The notes under the pieces: model-generated
Database searches by the model: none
Told to the model about the DNA's origin: nothing
Seen by the model: the letters and a program-made list of their open reading frames with translations, nothing else
DNA from: Succinivibrio dextrinosolvens
GTDB lineage: Bacteria; Pseudomonadota; Gammaproteobacteria; Enterobacterales; Succinivibrionaceae
Assembly (NCBI RefSeq): GCF_011065405.1
Contig: NZ_CP047056.1
Coordinates: 766,747-830,746 of the forward strand
Reading direction: 5' to 3'
DNA length: 64,000 nucleotides
Shown here: positions 1 to 10,098 of the stretch, one piece after another
How positions within the stretch are numbered: the stretch's first letter is position 1
How the letters are laid out: every line of letters starts with the position of its first letter
Program-made: the position numbers and the translations under genes

Positions 1-866
1 GGACCTAAGTCAAAAATCATATCGTCATCAGCGATATCCTTCAGATCCTTGGTAACAGCAGGGGTCTTCTCATCGAATTCCTTACCTACAACAACATCAA
101 CGAACTCAGGTAACTGAGTCTTTGCAGCTAATTCCTTAGCATTTGGAATTAATTCTTCTTCGCATAGAGACTTACCAACCTTGTTGCCAGCAGCTGCGAT
201 AAAGGTATTAGCAATACCACCGCCAACGATTAACTGGTCACAAACCTTTGATAAGGTATCTAAAACGGTTAGCTTGGTTGAAACCTTTGAACCACCAACG
301 ATTGCTACCATTGGACGAGCTGGGTTATCCATAACCTTGCCAAGAGCCTCAAGCTCAGCAGCAAGTAGAGGACCAGCACATGCAACTGGAGCAAACTGAG
401 CTACACCGTAGGTAGTAGCCTGTGCACGGTGAGCGGTACCGAAAGCATCCATTACGAATACGTCGCATAGAGCAGCATACTTCTTAGACAGGTCTTCAGC
501 GTTCTTCTTCTCGCCCTTGTTGAAACGGCAGTTCTCTAGAACAACTAGCTCGCCTTCTTTAACATCAACACCGTTTAAGTAATCTTTTTCTAAACGAACA
601 TTTACACCAGGAAGCTTAGTAGCGATGTAATCTGCAACAGGTTTTAGAGAGAATTCCTCAGCATAAACGCCCTCTTCAGGACGGCCTAAGTGAGAGATAA
701 CCATTACCTTAGCGCCCTGCTCTAGAGCCTTCTTGATTGTAGGTAATGTAGCCATAATACGTTTATCTGATTGAACCTTGCCGTCCTTTAAAGGTACATT
801 AAGATCAGCACGGATTAGAACGCGCTTGCCTTTTAGGTCAAGGTCGGTCATCTTTTTAATTGCCAT
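1..866 (-). CDS. pgk: Phosphoglycerate kinase, C-terminus beyond the window
   Basis: Phosphoglycerate kinase, the cytosolic glycolytic enzyme that transfers phosphate from 1,3-bisphosphoglycerate to ADP. About 288 of the usual ~390 residues are present; the C-terminal end lies off the left edge. The N-terminus reads [20 protein letters not shown], followed by the substrate-binding segments DLNVP and SHLGRP, an RFNKGEKKN loop and the [14 protein letters not shown] hinge region typical of Pgk. The start at 866 is supported by a GAGGAAA ribosome site a few bases upstream. Sequence identity is clear; only the missing end is unknown. Confidence 0.97.
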   Translation of the reverse strand, partial: MAIKKMTDLDLKGKRVLIRADLNVPLKDGKVQSDKRIMATLPTIKKALEQGAKVMVISHLGRPEEGVYAEEFSLKPVADYIATKLPGVNVRLEKDYLNGVDVKEGELVVLENCRFNKGEKKNAEDLSKKYAALCDVFVMDAFGTAHRAQATTYGVAQFAPVACAGPLLAAELEALGKVMDNPARPMVAIVGGSKVSTKLTVLDTLSKVCDQLIVGGGIANTFIAAAGNKVGKSLCEEELIPNAKELAAKTQLPEFVDVVVGKEFDEKTPAVTKDLKDIADDDMIFDLG

Positions 867-1265
867 AGTTCGTTTTTCCTCGTATATAAATCGTCTTTGT
901 TAGACTTTAAAACTAAGCTTTAACAGTCATAGATTTTAGCACATGTTTACAACATTTCAATTTTTAGAGCGTATTTTTGGCTATTTTGAAACAAATTTTC
1001 TTAAATTGTATATAACCGTTAACAAGATCACCTTTTTTATCGTATTTTCTTAGCCTTACACTTCCGAAAAAATATAAAAATTCTGCTCAAAGATGATCCT
1101 TTTCTTACCTGAAATCCAACCTTTATCATCGTTTTCGTTTTTTCAGGAAAAGAAAGACCAAAAGCATAGAAAACGCGTTCTATCTTTTTTTGAGTTGAAT
1201 ATAAGCTAATTGCTGATAAAATCCATCTGCGAAAAATTAATGGTAAATACATACAAGATGGCATT
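867..1265. other. Intergenic region between pgk and the symporter gene
   Basis: About 400 bases separating two divergent genes, so the promoters of both should lie here. The only open frame is a minus-strand reading of 75 codons with no recognisable protein features, which I do not accept as a gene. I see no repeat or strong hairpin. Confidence 0.5.
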
Positions 1266-2705
1266 ATGTTTGTTCTGATTATTTTAATTTCATACTTTGC
1301 AATTCTTTATACCTACAGCTATTTTCACGGAGCAAAAAACTCCAATGAAACTTTTTTCAGAGGAGATAGAAATTCGCCATGGTATCTTGTTGCCTTCGGT
1401 ATGATCGGAGCCTCTTTATCAGGAATAACCTTCGTTTCTGTACCAGGTATGGTTATGTGGTCAGACATGACTTATCTTCAGACCTGTCTTGGCTATATTC
1501 TTGGATATTTTATTGTTGCCTTTGTTCTGCTGCCGATTTTCTACCGTAATAACCTGACCACCATTTACTCTTTTCTCAAAATCAGACTTGGTGAAACTTC
1601 CTACAAAACCGGAGCCTTATTTTTCCTGATTTCTAAACTCATAGGCGCTGCCGCAAGATTCTACGTAGTCTGCCTGATTTTAGACAGATTCGTCTTTAAG
1701 GAATTCAATATTCCGTTCTTTGTAACAGTTCCTTTTCTTATGACTCTAATCTGGCTGTATACCAGAAATGGAGGAATAAAAACGCTAGTACATACGGACG
1801 TAATTCAGACCTTTTTTATGCTGCTCTCACTAGGGGTTATTCTTTACGGTGTAATGGATGTTTTAGACTTCAGCCTTATGGATGCCTACAAGGAAGTTGT
1901 AGCAAGCAGTCATAGCAGAATCTTTGAGTTTTCTGATATCAAATCACCACAGAACTTCTTTAAGCAGTTTATCAGTGGAGCATTCATCGTAGTTGTTATG
2001 ACAGGACTGGATCAGGACATGATGCAGAAGAACCTAACCTGTAAGACACTGCATGAGGCAAAAAAAGATATGTGCACCTACGCCTTTGCCTTTACTCCTG
2101 TAAACATGCTGTTTATGGTTTTAGGTATTCTTCTTATCTGTGCGTTTAATACAAAGGGAATTTCAATTCCTGAAAAGTTTGACAGTCTGCTGATTGAAGC
2201 TATATCCAACGGTACTCTTGGAATAGGAGCAAAAATTTTCTTTGTAATCGGAATTGTTTCAGCAGCCTTTTCAAGTGCCGACTCTTCGCTGACTGCCCTT
2301 ACCACAACATACTGTGTAGATATAAAAGAGAAAAGTGATGATGTGGAATTGAGAAAATACACTCACACAATAATGGCGGTTCTTTTTTCATTTGCTGTGC
2401 TGATTTTTAACTATTTCAATTCAACCAGTCTGATTGATGCCATCTTTATTCTCTGCGGTTATACCTACGGACCGCTGTTAGGATTATTTACATTTGCAAT
2501 CTTTGGAAGAAGAACTGTTTCAGACAGACTTACCCCATACATAGCAATGTTCTCCCCTGTTGCCTGTTTTATTATTTCTCAGCTGACATTAAAGATATTC
2601 GGTTATAAATTTGGATATGAACTTCTGCTATTAAACGGCGCACTGACATTTGGCGGACTGTATTTATTCAGTACACAGAAAAAAAGCGTATCTGCAGAAG
2701 GTTAG
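1266..2705 (+). CDS. Sodium:solute symporter (SSS family)
   Basis: A 479-residue inner-membrane protein with about 12-13 hydrophobic segments from residue 1 to the end, as expected for the sodium:solute symporter family. The segment GIVSAAFSSADSSLTALTTT in the second half matches the conserved sodium-site helix of this family (Ser/Thr-rich with an SSADS core), and GMIGASLSGITFVSVPG in the first half matches the family's TM1/TM2 region. Substrate cannot be read from sequence; sugars, organic acids or sialic acid are all possible. It stands alone, divergent from pgk, and converges on an HD-domain gene 40 bases downstream. The start is the first ATG of the frame; its ribosome site is weak. Confidence 0.88.
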   Translation: MFVLIILISYFAILYTYSYFHGAKNSNETFFRGDRNSPWYLVAFGMIGASLSGITFVSVPGMVMWSDMTYLQTCLGYILGYFIVAFVLLPIFYRNNLTTIYSFLKIRLGETSYKTGALFFLISKLIGAAARFYVVCLILDRFVFKEFNIPFFVTVPFLMTLIWLYTRNGGIKTLVHTDVIQTFFMLLSLGVILYGVMDVLDFSLMDAYKEVVASSHSRIFEFSDIKSPQNFFKQFISGAFIVVVMTGLDQDMMQKNLTCKTLHEAKKDMCTYAFAFTPVNMLFMVLGILLICAFNTKGISIPEKFDSLLIEAISNGTLGIGAKIFFVIGIVSAAFSSADSSLTALTTTYCVDIKEKSDDVELRKYTHTIMAVLFSFAVLIFNYFNSTSLIDAIFILCGYTYGPLLGLFTFAIFGRRTVSDRLTPYIAMFSPVACFIISQLTLKIFGYKFGYELLLLNGALTFGGLYLFSTQKKSVSAEG

Positions 2706-2744
2706 GTCTACAGGGATACGCCCAAAAAGATGAGGAAATGAGCT

Positions 2745-3332
2745 CTACTCTGAGATATTTCCTTTTTTAATATTGTCTTTAAGAATACGGTCGGTAAGTT
2801 CAAACAGAATCTCAGAACCTTCTCTGGTTCTGTTATGTCTGCCGTACACAAGATCAGCCTTAACCTTATGTTCTCTCCAGTCAGCTCCATTATTACTGTT
2901 ATTTAGCATTAAAGGCTGGAGATTATCCATTGCCCTTGCAAACTTTCCCTCAGGGGTCTTTGCCTCCTCAAACTCATCAAAAAGAGCAATCAGATCCTTC
3001 TTCTGATCCTCAGGTAGCATGGAGAAAATACGCTCCTTTGCAGCATCTTCACGAGCCTTCTGAGTTTCCTTGCTTTTAGGATCATACGCATAGGTATCAC
3101 CGGCATCAATTTCAACAATATCGTGAATCAGACACATCATAAGAACTCTTGCAATATCCACCTTCTCATTTGCATGTTCTTTCAATAGGTAAGCCATAAT
3201 AGCCATGTGCCAGGCATGCTCAGCATCATTCTCTCGGCGACCGTTACCTGATAAATGAGTCTGACGGAAAATATTCTTTTCCTTATCTATCTCTAAAGCA
3301 AATTCCATCTGCTTTTTAAGTCTTTCATTCAT
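2745..3332 (-). CDS. HD-domain phosphohydrolase, YfbR-like
   Basis: A 195-residue cytosolic protein of the HD_3 type. The metal-binding histidines and aspartates are visible: NDAEHAWH around residues 35-42 and the HD pair in LIHDIVEIDAGDTYAYD around residue 70. Relatives include the deoxyribonucleoside 5'-monophosphatase YfbR and uncharacterised metal-dependent phosphohydrolases; the exact substrate is not determinable. The start at 3332 has an upstream AGGAG. Convergent with the symporter and upstream of the tkt terminator. Confidence 0.85.
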   Translation of the reverse strand: MNERLKKQMEFALEIDKEKNIFRQTHLSGNGRRENDAEHAWHMAIMAYLLKEHANEKVDIARVLMMCLIHDIVEIDAGDTYAYDPKSKETQKAREDAAKERIFSMLPEDQKKDLIALFDEFEEAKTPEGKFARAMDNLQPLMLNNSNNGADWREHKVKADLVYGRHNRTREGSEILFELTDRILKDNIKKGNISE

Positions 3333-3442
3333 TATTCATTTCTCCTGTTGTATGGCTTTGCATCTAACTGACAGATATAGGTAATTAGCTGATATATAAA
3401 ACAAAAAAATCCACCCGCTATAATAAGGATGGATTTAAGGGA

Positions 3443-3485
3443 TTTCTCGGATCAATTCCAAAGGAGCAAGAAACGATCCGAGAAA
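3443..3485 (-). terminator. Hairpin downstream of tkt
   Basis: A perfect 11-base inverted repeat (TTTCTCGGATC at 3443-3453 and GATCCGAGAAA at 3475-3485) with a 21-base loop, just after the transketolase stop codon. It lacks a strong T tract, so it may be a terminator or a 3' stabilising hairpin. Confidence 0.55.
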
Positions 3486-3513
3486 ATTATTGAACTAAAT
3501 GTTCAAATTCTTA

Positions 3514-5514
3514 CTACTTGATTACCTTCTTTGCTGCTGCAACAACATTGTCAACAGTAAAGCCGTACTTCTCAAACAGCTGAGCTGCAGGAGCAGAAGC
3601 TCCATAGTGGTCAAGACATACTGTTGTGCCATCAAGACCAACATACTTGAACCAGGTGGTTGAGATAGCAGCTTCAACTGCAACACGGGCACGTACTGAC
3701 TTAGGTAATACAGACTCTTTGTATTCCTCTGACTGACGGTCAAATACGTCAGTGCTTGGCATTGATACAACACGAGCCTTCTTGCCTTCAGCAGCCAACT
3801 TCTCAGCTGCATGGTAAGCAAGAGCAACTTCTGAACCGGTAGCAATCAGGATTACATCAGGAGTACCATCACAATCCTTTAATACATAACCACCGCGAGC
3901 AATGTTGTCAACCTGCTCTGATGAGCGAGGCATCTGCTCTAGAGTCTGACGTGACAGAATAATTGCACTTGGGCCATCCTGACGCTCGATCATCTTAGTC
4001 CATGCTGCACCGGTTTCAACCATATCACAAGGACGCCACTCATCAAAGTTAGGAATTAAACGTAAGGTTGCAATCTGCTCGATAGGCTCATGGGTAGGAC
4101 CATCTTCACCAACACCGATAGAATCGTGAGTGAATACGAACAGTGTAGGAATCTTCATCAGAGCTGACATACGTAAAGCATTCTTAGCGTAATCAGAGAA
4201 GATCAGGAAGGTACCGCCGTATGGACGGAAACCACCGTGGAGTAACATACCGTTCATAGCAGCACACATTGCGAACTCACGAACACCCCAATGGATGTAG
4301 TTACCGTTCAGCTCATGAGGCTGTACTGACTTTGAAGACTGATTGATAGTCAGATTTGATGGAGCTAAGTCAGCAGAACCACCAACTAATTCAGGAAGAA
4401 AAGATCCAAAGAAGTTCAGAGCTAACTGACCTGCCTTACGGGTAGCAACCTTAGGATCCTCAGCCTTCTGAAGTGACTGAACCCAGTCCTTTGCCTTAGC
4501 AGCGAAGTCAACTGGAAGTTTACCTGACATACGACGCTCAAACTCTGAAGCTAACTCTGGGAACTGAGCCTTATATTTTGCGAATAGCTCATTCCAGTCA
4601 GACTCAAGCTTAGCCCCCTTTTCAGTAGCATCCCACTCTTTGTAGATTTCCTGAGGAATTTCAAATGGGCCATACTTCCAGCCTAAGGCTGCCTTGGTTG
4701 CAGCAATTTCTTCATCACCTAAAGGAGCACCGTGAGAAGCAGAAGTACCAGCCTTCTTAGGAGAACCGAAACCAATAGTTGTAGGACAGATAATAATAGA
4801 TGGACGCTTGGTATCAGCCTTGGCCTGCTCAATAGCAACGCGAACCTGAGCACCGTCATTACCGTTGGCAACTTCAATTACCTGCCAGCCGTAACCTTCG
4901 AATCTCTTCTTGGTATCATCAGCAAACCAGCCCTTTACAGAACCATCGATAGAAATACCATTTGAATCATATAGAGCAATCAGCTTGCCTAAACCTAAAG
5001 TACCAGCTAAAGAGCATGCCTCATGAGAAATACCTTCCATTAAGCAGCCATCACCCATGAATACATAGGTATAGTGGTCAACAATATTCATTCCTTCACG
5101 GTTGAACTCGTTTGCAAGCATACGCTCAGCCATTGCCATTCCAACAGCATTGCCAAGGCCCATACCCAGAGGACCAGTAGTAGTTTCAACACCAGGAACC
5201 TCACCGTATTCTGGGTGACCAGGAGTTTTTGAACCTAACTGACGGAAATTCTTAAGATCTTCAATTGACAGATCGTAGCCGGTTAGGTGAAGTAAAGAAT
5301 AGATAAGCATTGAAGCGTGACCATTAGATAGAACAAAGCGGTCACGGTTTACGAATTTAGGATTCTTTGGATTGTGATTTAAAAAACCACGCCATAAGGC
5401 TTCAGCCATATCAGCCATACCCATAGGTGCGCCTGGGTGACCTGACTTAGCCTTCTGAACGCCATCCATGCTCAATGCACGAACTGCATTGGCAAGCTCT
5501 CTGTAATCTGCCAT
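3514..5514 (-). CDS. tktA: Transketolase
   Basis: Transketolase of the non-oxidative pentose phosphate pathway, moving two-carbon units between sugar phosphates with thiamine diphosphate. The 666-residue length is normal. The N-terminal domain has the [19 protein letters not shown] motif and the cofactor motif [13 protein letters not shown] ending in an Asn (ALYDSNGIS). The pyrimidine-binding domain has the catalytic-region [10 protein letters not shown] and [13 protein letters not shown]; a normal C-terminal domain follows. AAGGAG precedes the ATG at 5514. Its neighbour on the same strand is a transaldolase-type gene, so the two steps of the non-oxidative branch are encoded together, though 237 bases separate them. 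Confidence 0.97.
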   Translation of the reverse strand: MADYRELANAVRALSMDGVQKAKSGHPGAPMGMADMAEALWRGFLNHNPKNPKFVNRDRFVLSNGHASMLIYSLLHLTGYDLSIEDLKNFRQLGSKTPGHPEYGEVPGVETTTGPLGMGLGNAVGMAMAERMLANEFNREGMNIVDHYTYVFMGDGCLMEGISHEACSLAGTLGLGKLIALYDSNGISIDGSVKGWFADDTKKRFEGYGWQVIEVANGNDGAQVRVAIEQAKADTKRPSIIICPTTIGFGSPKKAGTSASHGAPLGDEEIAATKAALGWKYGPFEIPQEIYKEWDATEKGAKLESDWNELFAKYKAQFPELASEFERRMSGKLPVDFAAKAKDWVQSLQKAEDPKVATRKAGQLALNFFGSFLPELVGGSADLAPSNLTINQSSKSVQPHELNGNYIHWGVREFAMCAAMNGMLLHGGFRPYGGTFLIFSDYAKNALRMSALMKIPTLFVFTHDSIGVGEDGPTHEPIEQIATLRLIPNFDEWRPCDMVETGAAWTKMIERQDGPSAIILSRQTLEQMPRSSEQVDNIARGGYVLKDCDGTPDVILIATGSEVALAYHAAEKLAAEGKKARVVSMPSTDVFDRQSEEYKESVLPKSVRARVAVEAAISTTWFKYVGLDGTTVCLDHYGASAPAAQLFEKYGFTVDNVVAAAKKVIK

Positions 5515-5717
5515 ACAAACTCCTTGGACAAGATTTTCTATTTGTATTGTTTATTGTTAAGCGGCATTGTTATGCACTGCTGGATCTAACCGTCTGTTTA
5601 GTTTACTTGGTTTATACGTCAAGTCAAAACATTTTGAATTTAAAGAGGAATTTGTTATTTAATTGAACAGAACAAACCATCAAAACGATTAGATAAAATA
5701 GTGTTCCATATAAACCA

Positions 5718-5739
5718 ATGCCGGATAAAAATCCGGCAT
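5718..5739 (-). terminator. Hairpin downstream of the transaldolase gene
   Basis: A 9-base perfect stem (ATGCCGGAT / ATCCGGCAT, loop AAAA) 12 bases after the fsa/talC stop codon. On the minus strand the loop is T-rich and a modest T-rich stretch follows. Probable intrinsic terminator. Confidence 0.6.
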
Positions 5740-5751
5740 CAGCGACGAATA

Positions 5752-6402
5752 TTAACCGAATACTTTCTTGTAATCAGCCTGGAACTTAGCGATACCCTGA
5801 TCTGTTAGAGGGTGCTTAATCATGGTCTGGATTACGCTGTATGGAACAGTAGCAATATCAGCACCAGCTAATGCACACTGCATAACGTGGATTGGGTTAC
5901 GAACTGAAGCACAGATAATCTGAGCCTTGATGTCATTGATTGCGAACATCTCTGAAATAGTTCTGATTAAATCTAGACCATCCTCAGAAATATCATCTAG
6001 ACGACCGATGAATGGAGAAACATAGGTAGCACCAGCACGAGCTGCTAACAGAGCCTGGTTTGCTGAGAAGATCAGAGTAACATTGGTCTTGATGCCTTCC
6101 TTTGCACACTGATGGCAAGCCTTTAAGCCTTCCTCAGTCATAGGGATCTTAACAACCATGTTAGGATGGATAGCTGCGATTTCACGAGCTTCCTTCATCA
6201 TACCCTCAAAATCAAGGGTAGTTGGCTTAACTTCGCCTGAGATTGGGCCGTCAACAATTGAGGTAATCTCCTTGATAACCTCATTGAAATCTAAACCTTC
6301 TTTTGCGATTAGTGATGGATTGGTGGTTACACCGCAGATAACGCCTAAATCATTAGCCTTACGAATATCTTCTACGTGAGCTGTGTCTAGAAAAAAGCGC
6401 AT
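5752..6402 (-). CDS. fsa: Transaldolase / fructose-6-phosphate aldolase, TalC-Fsa type
   Basis: A 216-residue short transaldolase-fold enzyme. Conserved motifs include [16 protein letters not shown] at the N-terminus, [13 protein letters not shown], the Schiff-base lysine in MVVKIPMT (about residue 85) and the phosphate-binding C-terminal part. Short proteins of this kind act either as transaldolase (TalC) or as fructose-6-phosphate aldolase. Because transketolase is the neighbour and no long transaldolase is in the window, a transaldolase role in the pentose phosphate pathway is the better guess, but sequence alone does not decide. AAAGGAG precedes the start. Confidence 0.9.
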   Translation of the reverse strand: MRFFLDTAHVEDIRKANDLGVICGVTTNPSLIAKEGLDFNEVIKEITSIVDGPISGEVKPTTLDFEGMMKEAREIAAIHPNMVVKIPMTEEGLKACHQCAKEGIKTNVTLIFSANQALLAARAGATYVSPFIGRLDDISEDGLDLIRTISEMFAINDIKAQIICASVRNPIHVMQCALAGADIATVPYSVIQTMIKHPLTDQGIAKFQADYKKVFG

Positions 6403-6824
6403 GATAACTCCTTTATTTAATTAATTATTTTCTAGTTTAAGAATGACCTCTAAACATTTCCAAATTTTACTCTCTTTTCTTTCGTAAACGTTTGTATTTT
6501 TTCAAATGTGTGATGCAATTCATTATTTTTTTACTAGAGAGGTATGGTTTAAAGCGAATTGTCAAATCTCAAAATAGATACGAAAATAAATTGATTTTGA
6601 AAAAATTTACAATAACTAAAAAAAATATTAATCCCCCTTATTTAAAAAAAATTAATCCCATAATTAATTGATATTTTTATATTGTAATTTCAAAAAGTTA
6701 TATAATTATTTTTATAAATAAATTTTAAATTTTTTATATGTTTTTTACAAAAATTATAGAAATTATGTTTAAATAGACTATAATCAAAAAATATTGGTAA
6801 GGTTAAATTTAAGGAATAATATTC
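6403..6824. promoter_or_regulatory. AT-rich divergent intergenic region with metK promoter
   Basis: About 420 very AT-rich bases between fsa and metK. A consensus-like -10 box TATAAT lies at 6779-6784, about 40 bases before the metK start; I do not see a good -35 at the right distance. No MetJ-box array and no SAM riboswitch structure is recognisable. Confidence 0.5.
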
Positions 6825-7970
6825 ATGTCAAGATTATTTACCTCTGAGTCTGTATCAGAAGGACATCCAGACAAAATCTGTGACCAGGTATCTGACGCAA
6901 TTCTTGATGCAATTCTCGAACAGGACAAATCAGCTCACGTTGCCTGTGAAACTCTTGTTAAAACAGGTCTTATTCTAGTTGCGGGTGAGGTTACAACCAC
7001 AGCTAATGTTGATTTTGAGGCTGTAGCACGTAAGACTGTATGCGATATCGGCTATAACAATTCTGAAGTTGGTTTCGATGGTCATTACTGCGCATTCCTG
7101 AATGCTTTAGGCAAACAGTCTCCTGATATCAATCAGGGTGTTAGCCGCACTCTTCCTGAGGATCAGGGTGCAGGAGATCAGGGTCTTATGTTCGGTTATG
7201 CAACCGATGAGACACCACAGTTTATGCCTGCAGCCATCACCTATGCTCATGAGCTGATGAAACTACAGGCAAAACTGAGAAAATACGGCACAATCTCATG
7301 GCTTCGCCCTGATGCTAAGAGTCAGGTTACTATCGCATATAAAGATGATGGTTCTATCGATTATGTTGATACCATCGTTCTTTCAACTCAGCATAACGAA
7401 GATGTTTCTCAGGAAACTGTTCACGAAGCTGTTTACGAAGAAATCATCAAGAAAGTTATCCCTGCAGAATATCTGAAAAAAGAAACCAAGATCTTCATCA
7501 ATCCTACCGGAAGATTCGTTATCGGTGGTCCTGTAGGTGATGCAGGTGTTACCGGAAGAAAGATTATTGTTGACACATACGGTGGTGCAGCAAGACACGG
7601 TGGCGGAGCTTTCTCAGGAAAAGATCCATCAAAGGTTGACCGCTCAGCAGCTTACGCAGCAAGACACGTTGCCAAGAACATTGTTGCAGCAGGTTTAGCC
7701 CACAAGGCAGAAGTTCAGGTTTCATATGCAATCGGTGTTGCTCAGCCTGTTTCAATTGCTGTTAATACCTTTGGTACCGGCAAGATCGATGACAACAAGA
7801 TTGCGGAGATCGTTCCTCACGTATTTGATTTAAGACCATACGGTCTGATCAAAGATCTAGACTTGATTCGTCCAATCTATCAGAAGACAGCAACCTACGG
7901 TCACTTCGGAAGAGATGGCTTTAGCTGGGAAGAGTTAGATAAGGTTGATGCTATAAAGCAGTCACTATAA
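6825..7970 (+). CDS. metK: S-adenosylmethionine synthetase
   Basis: Methionine adenosyltransferase, making S-adenosylmethionine from methionine and ATP in the cytosol. The 381 residues match the usual ~384. Visible signatures are the N-terminal [18 protein letters not shown] with the catalytic His, the family motif [12 protein letters not shown] near residue 118, and the glycine-rich phosphate-binding [26 protein letters not shown] precedes the ATG. The gene is monocistronic, ending at a strong terminator. Confidence 0.98.
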   Translation: MSRLFTSESVSEGHPDKICDQVSDAILDAILEQDKSAHVACETLVKTGLILVAGEVTTTANVDFEAVARKTVCDIGYNNSEVGFDGHYCAFLNALGKQSPDINQGVSRTLPEDQGAGDQGLMFGYATDETPQFMPAAITYAHELMKLQAKLRKYGTISWLRPDAKSQVTIAYKDDGSIDYVDTIVLSTQHNEDVSQETVHEAVYEEIIKKVIPAEYLKKETKIFINPTGRFVIGGPVGDAGVTGRKIIVDTYGGAARHGGGAFSGKDPSKVDRSAAYAARHVAKNIVAAGLAHKAEVQVSYAIGVAQPVSIAVNTFGTGKIDDNKIAEIVPHVFDLRPYGLIKDLDLIRPIYQKTATYGHFGRDGFSWEELDKVDAIKQSL

Positions 7971-7991
7971 CTGAAAAATACTGATATTTAG

Positions 7992-8030
7992 ATCCTCAGA
8001 TCCCAAAAGGATTCTGAGGATTTTTTATTT
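7992..8030 (+). terminator. Rho-independent terminator of metK
   Basis: Stem ATCCTCAGA (7992-8000) pairing with TCTGAGGAT (8013-8021), followed by a run of T residues to about 8026. Textbook intrinsic terminator 21 bases after the metK stop. Confidence 0.9.
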
Positions 8031-8040
8031 GTTTAAGCGT

Positions 8041-8331
8041 TTATTTACAGTTGCAAAGATTCAGATCAACACATGACAGAAGTTTTTTAGTCTTTTCTGA
8101 GGAAATAGAATACCAGATAATATTGCCCTCTCGTTTCCCTTCAATAATTCCTGCCTCCTTCAAAATCTTCACATGCTGAGATACCAGAGCCTGGCTTATG
8201 TTAAGACGCTCTGACATTGTATTAACATTGCACTTTCCGTTTCGGTAAAGGCCGCAGGCTATATTCAGTCTTATAGGGTGGCCCAAGGCTGAAAAAATCT
8301 TTGTATATTCTTCTATATTTAATGTGTTCAT
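8041..8331 (-). CDS. ArsR/SmtB-family repressor, candidate sulfur-responsive type
   Basis: A 96-residue winged-helix repressor. The frame opens earlier (8376), but the ATG at 8331 gives the normal family start MNTLNIEEYTKIFSALGHPI; the earlier reading would add a hydrophobic extension running into the operator. The DNA-recognition helix LNISQALVSQHVKILKEAG and the wing GKREGNIIWYSI are clear. Cysteines lie at residues 26, 34, 87, 93 and 95, so a pair near the N-terminal helices and a C-terminal cluster could form a dithiol sensor, as in the persulfide sensors SqrR/BigR; a metal sensor is the alternative. It is divergent from a CoA-disulfide-reductase/rhodanese gene, which it probably represses through the inverted repeat between them. 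Confidence 0.85.
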   Translation of the reverse strand: MNTLNIEEYTKIFSALGHPIRLNIACGLYRNGKCNVNTMSERLNISQALVSQHVKILKEAGIIEGKREGNIIWYSISSEKTKKLLSCVDLNLCNCK

Positions 8332-8367
8332 GGCGCATGATGTTAACAGAAATATAAGAATTTGACA

Positions 8368-8403
8368 ATATAACAATATTGTAATATTCTAATATTGTTA
8401 TAT
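8368..8403. promoter_or_regulatory. Perfect 13-bp inverted repeat, probable ArsR operator
   Basis: ATATAACAATATT at 8368-8380 and its exact reverse complement AATATTGTTATAT at 8391-8403 with a 10-base spacer. It sits between the repressor start (8331) and the oxidoreductase start (8419), overlapping where both promoters must be. AT-rich 12-2-12-like or longer palindromes are the usual target of ArsR/SmtB proteins. Confidence 0.75.
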
Positions 8404-8418
8404 ATTTAGGAGAAGTTC

Positions 8419-10011
8419 ATGAAAACATTGATTATTGGCGGTGGTGCAGCAGGAGCAAGCTGTGCGGCAAGACTTCGCAGAAACGATGAAAAAGCGGAAA
8501 TAACTGTTTTAGAACAGACCAATGAAATATCCATCGCAAACTGCGGTCTTCCTTATTACATAGGAAACATAATTAACTCTGAAGAAACAATGCACGTTTC
8601 AGATGTTAATAAATTTAAAAACTGGTTCAATATCAATGTACTGTTAAATACCAAGGCAATAGATATCGACAGAGAAAACAGAATAGTAAAAACTTCTGAC
8701 AATCAGGAATTTTCCTATGACAGACTTGTTATTGCCACAGGCGCTTCCCCTTTTGTTCCAGCATTTGAAGGAATGAACAGAGATAAAACCTTTACATTAA
8801 GAACACTATCTGATGCCAACAGAATCAAGGAATACATCAAAGATCACAAGGTAACCAGAGCTGTTGTTATAGGAGCCGGATTTATCGGTGTTGAGATGGC
8901 AGAGAATCTTTCTGAGCTGGGGCTCAGTACAACCATCGTAGAACTTTCCGATCACATCATGCCTAATGTTGATATTGAGGTTGCCACGGTAGCACAGCAC
9001 AAACTGAAAGAAAAAGGTATTGAAATAATCTTGAATGATGGAGTTAAAGCCTTCTCAGATGATAAGGTTATTCTAGATTCTGGCATTCAGGTTCCTTTTG
9101 ATATTGCTATCATGTCAATAGGAGTCAGACCTCAGATCGAACTGGCCCAAAAGGCCGGACTTGAAGTTTCTCATGGCATCATAGTCGACAGTTCCCTTAG
9201 GACATCAGATAAAAATATTTATGCCGCAGGAGACAACGTTGAAATTACCGACTTTGCAACAGGGACAAAAGCCCTGATTCCGCTAGCAGGACCGGCAAAT
9301 CGTCAGGGACGTATCATTGCAGACAACATCTGTGGTAAAAATGAAAACTATAAAAATACCCAGGGATCATCAGTAGTAAAAATATTTGACCTGACTCTTG
9401 CTGCTGTTGGAGCAGCCGAAGCTAGATTAAAGAAGCTTAACATTCCCTATTTAAAGACCTTTATCTATGCTAATTCGCATGCCGGTTACTATCCTGGAGC
9501 AACACAGATCCTCTATAAAATGCTTTTCACAAAGGAAGGCCGAATTCTTGGACTTCAAGCCATTGGAGAGGAAGGTGTTGAAAAGAGAGTTGACGTTGTC
9601 GCAACTGTAATGAGACTTAATGGAACAGTACACGACCTACTTGATTCAGAGCTGTGTTATGCCCCTCCATTCAACTCCGCAAAAGATGCTATCAACATTC
9701 TGGGAATGAATGCACTTAATATCATAGAAGGCAAAGTTAAAATGGCTTTCCCTGAAGATCTTGAGGACAGTTATCTGATTGATGTAAGACCAAAGCCAGT
9801 ATTTATGAAGCAGACAATTGAAGGAGCTGTAAATATACCTGTAACCGAGATTAGAAATCGTCTTGATGAGATTCCTAGGGATAGGAAAGTGGTAATGTTC
9901 TGCAACACTGGATACACAAGCTATGTAGCATCGAGAATTGTAAATCAGAATGGATTTGACAATGTTTACTCCTTTGGCGGAGGAATAGTTTTTTTTAAGG
10001 CTTTAAACTAA
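8419..10011 (+). CDS. CoA-disulfide/persulfide reductase with C-terminal rhodanese domain
   Basis: A 530-residue flavoprotein. Residues 1-~440 are a pyridine nucleotide-disulfide oxidoreductase: FAD-binding LIIGGGAAGASCAARLRR at the N-terminus, the single active-site cysteine in ANCGLPYYIG (about residue 42) characteristic of CoA-disulfide reductases, a second Rossmann motif VVIGAGFIGVEMAENL, and the FAD-closing YAAGDNVE. Residues ~450-530 are a rhodanese domain with catalytic Cys in VMFCNTGYTSY. This fusion is known from CoA-disulfide and NAD(P)H persulfide/polysulfide reductases, so it probably reduces CoA-disulfide, persulfide or polysulfide. AGGAGAAG precedes the start, and the divergent ArsR repressor and inverted repeat imply regulation by sulfane sulfur or another thiol stress. 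Confidence 0.9.
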   Translation: MKTLIIGGGAAGASCAARLRRNDEKAEITVLEQTNEISIANCGLPYYIGNIINSEETMHVSDVNKFKNWFNINVLLNTKAIDIDRENRIVKTSDNQEFSYDRLVIATGASPFVPAFEGMNRDKTFTLRTLSDANRIKEYIKDHKVTRAVVIGAGFIGVEMAENLSELGLSTTIVELSDHIMPNVDIEVATVAQHKLKEKGIEIILNDGVKAFSDDKVILDSGIQVPFDIAIMSIGVRPQIELAQKAGLEVSHGIIVDSSLRTSDKNIYAAGDNVEITDFATGTKALIPLAGPANRQGRIIADNICGKNENYKNTQGSSVVKIFDLTLAAVGAAEARLKKLNIPYLKTFIYANSHAGYYPGATQILYKMLFTKEGRILGLQAIGEEGVEKRVDVVATVMRLNGTVHDLLDSELCYAPPFNSAKDAINILGMNALNIIEGKVKMAFPEDLEDSYLIDVRPKPVFMKQTIEGAVNIPVTEIRNRLDEIPRDRKVVMFCNTGYTSYVASRIVNQNGFDNVYSFGGGIVFFKALN

Positions 10012-10098
10012 GCTTTCTACCATCAGTTTAGCTCCGCAATAATTAACGTTTAACCTGCCATCTGAAAAGAGAAAAGTTGAACGCTTAGGAAGTTCTAA

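Noticed and set aside
1037-1264. Minus-strand open frame of 75 codons upstream of the symporter
   Set aside because: No ribosome site, no family, lies across the divergent promoter region.
3522-3845. Frame of 107 codons inside tkt
   Set aside because: Overlaps the catalytically complete transketolase in another frame; shadow.
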